Shown here: piece by piece, positions 13,624-13,966 of the stretch
Layout: the number at the start of each line of letters is the position of its first letter
How positions within the stretch are numbered: position 1 is the first letter of the stretch
DNA from: 2-02-FULL-62-14 sp035632555
GTDB lineage: Bacteria > Nitrospirota > Nitrospiria > Nitrospirales > Nitrospiraceae
Assembly: GCA_035632555.1 (NCBI GenBank)
Contig: DASQGO010000107.1
Location: forward strand, 1-13,966
DNA: 13,966 bases
Direction: 5' to 3'
The notes under the pieces: model-generated
What the model saw: only the letters and a program-made list of their open reading frames with translations
Databases searched by the model: none
What the model was told of the DNA's origin: nothing
Program-made: the position numbers and the translations under genes

Positions 13624-13966
13624 TCAGGGGTATTTCGCTTCGATCGTGCTGGAGAGCCCGCCGCGCGCGGTGAATTCGCCGGTGACGATAGCCCAGACGG
13701 GGCGGCAGGATTTCACGACGTCCTGCAGAATGCGATTGACGGCATTTTCATAGAAGATGCCGAGATTCCGGTAGGCGTGGATGTACATCTTCAGGGATTT
13801 CAGCTCCAGGCAGGCCTTGTCCGGCATGTAGCGCAACCGGATGGTGCCGAAGTCTGGGAGCCCGGTCTTGGGGCAGATGGCCGTGTATTCCGGGATCTCG
13901 ATGGTGATCTCGTATCCCTTGTACTGGTTTGGCCAGGTTTCGATCGCCGGCAGCCTGGCCTCCACT
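13624..13966 (-). CDS. queF: NADPH-dependent 7-cyano-7-deazaguanine (preQ0) reductase, N-terminus outside window
   Basis: QueF reduces the nitrile of preQ0 to preQ1 in queuosine tRNA modification. About 113 residues are visible; the frame is open to the window edge, and the GTG at 13965 may be internal or the start. Numbered from it, the thioimide-forming Cys31 (in AICPKTGLPDFG), Asp38 and the QueF motif ELKSLK (54-59) are present, then YRNLGIFYENAVNRI with Glu73, and FTARGGLSS. The 42-residue Cys-to-Glu spacing equals that of B. subtilis Cys55-Glu97, which supports the alignment. The residue before that Glu is Tyr72 instead of the B. subtilis His96. This is the short, unimodular form. The DUF4864-like gene follows after 7 bp. 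Confidence 0.93.
   Translation of the reverse strand, partial: VEARLPAIETWPNQYKGYEITIEIPEYTAICPKTGLPDFGTIRLRYMPDKACLELKSLKMYIHAYRNLGIFYENAVNRILQDVVKSCRPVWAIVTGEFTARGGLSSTIEAKYP

Noticed and set aside
13227..13673. A 148-codon + strand frame opposite the DUF4864-like gene.
   Set aside because: The - strand frame has a membrane helix, a family-like domain and a ribosome-binding site next to queF; the + strand frame has none and runs into queF.
1..13966. Search for CRISPR arrays, tRNA genes, transposases, phage genes or defence genes.
   Set aside because: No regularly spaced repeats, cloverleaf-like segments, transposase motifs or known defence domains were seen; the window is mostly core metabolism and pilus genes.

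Overview
The window is GC-rich, densely packed chromosomal DNA from a bacterium with ordinary housekeeping genes. Gene content, two PilT-family ATPases followed by a receiver-like protein, a QueF/DUF4864 pair, and an intergenic palindrome that resembles repeats I remember from Nitrospira genomes together suggest Nitrospirota, probably Nitrospira. That assignment is inference, since no rRNA or marker gene is present. I see no tRNA, rRNA, CRISPR array, transposase or phage gene.

Region 1 (1-5618, + strand) is a type II fatty-acid synthesis cluster: fabH (5' end cut off by the window), fabD, fabG, acpP and fabF, followed by rnc (RNase III) and an exported cyclophilin-type prolyl isomerase. FabD loads malonyl onto the carrier protein AcpP, FabH starts chains, FabF elongates them and FabG reduces the ketone. 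Gaps are 10-33 bp except for 85 bp before fabD, which may hold an internal promoter. The cluster ends in a strongly folded 3' region (5452-5541) and a nested-stem terminator (5565-5618).

Region 2 (5626-7301, - strand) is a two-gene operon with an ATGA overlap: a GTG-started exported NHL-type beta-propeller protein, then a protein with eight N-terminal cysteines and a His-rich C-terminal tail. Neither has a known function that I can name.

Region 3 (7302-10196, + strand) is one-carbon metabolism: folD and metF, transcribed divergently from region 2 across a 9-bp-arm inverted repeat that carries a TTGACA -35-like box on each strand; then a ~120-bp palindromic intergenic element; then panB, whose product consumes the methylene-THF that FolD and MetF also handle.

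Region 4 (10294-13119, + strand) is a twitching-motility operon: pilT, a divergent second PilT/PilU-like ATPase, and a small protein predicted to be a receiver domain lacking the phosphoacceptor aspartate.

Region 5 (13245-13966, - strand) holds queF (preQ0 reductase, N-terminus outside the window) and a GTG-started, single-membrane-helix DUF4864-like protein just downstream of it.

The least explained parts are the NHL/Cys-His pair and its shared divergent promoter, the degenerate receiver in the pil operon, and the two large intergenic palindromes.
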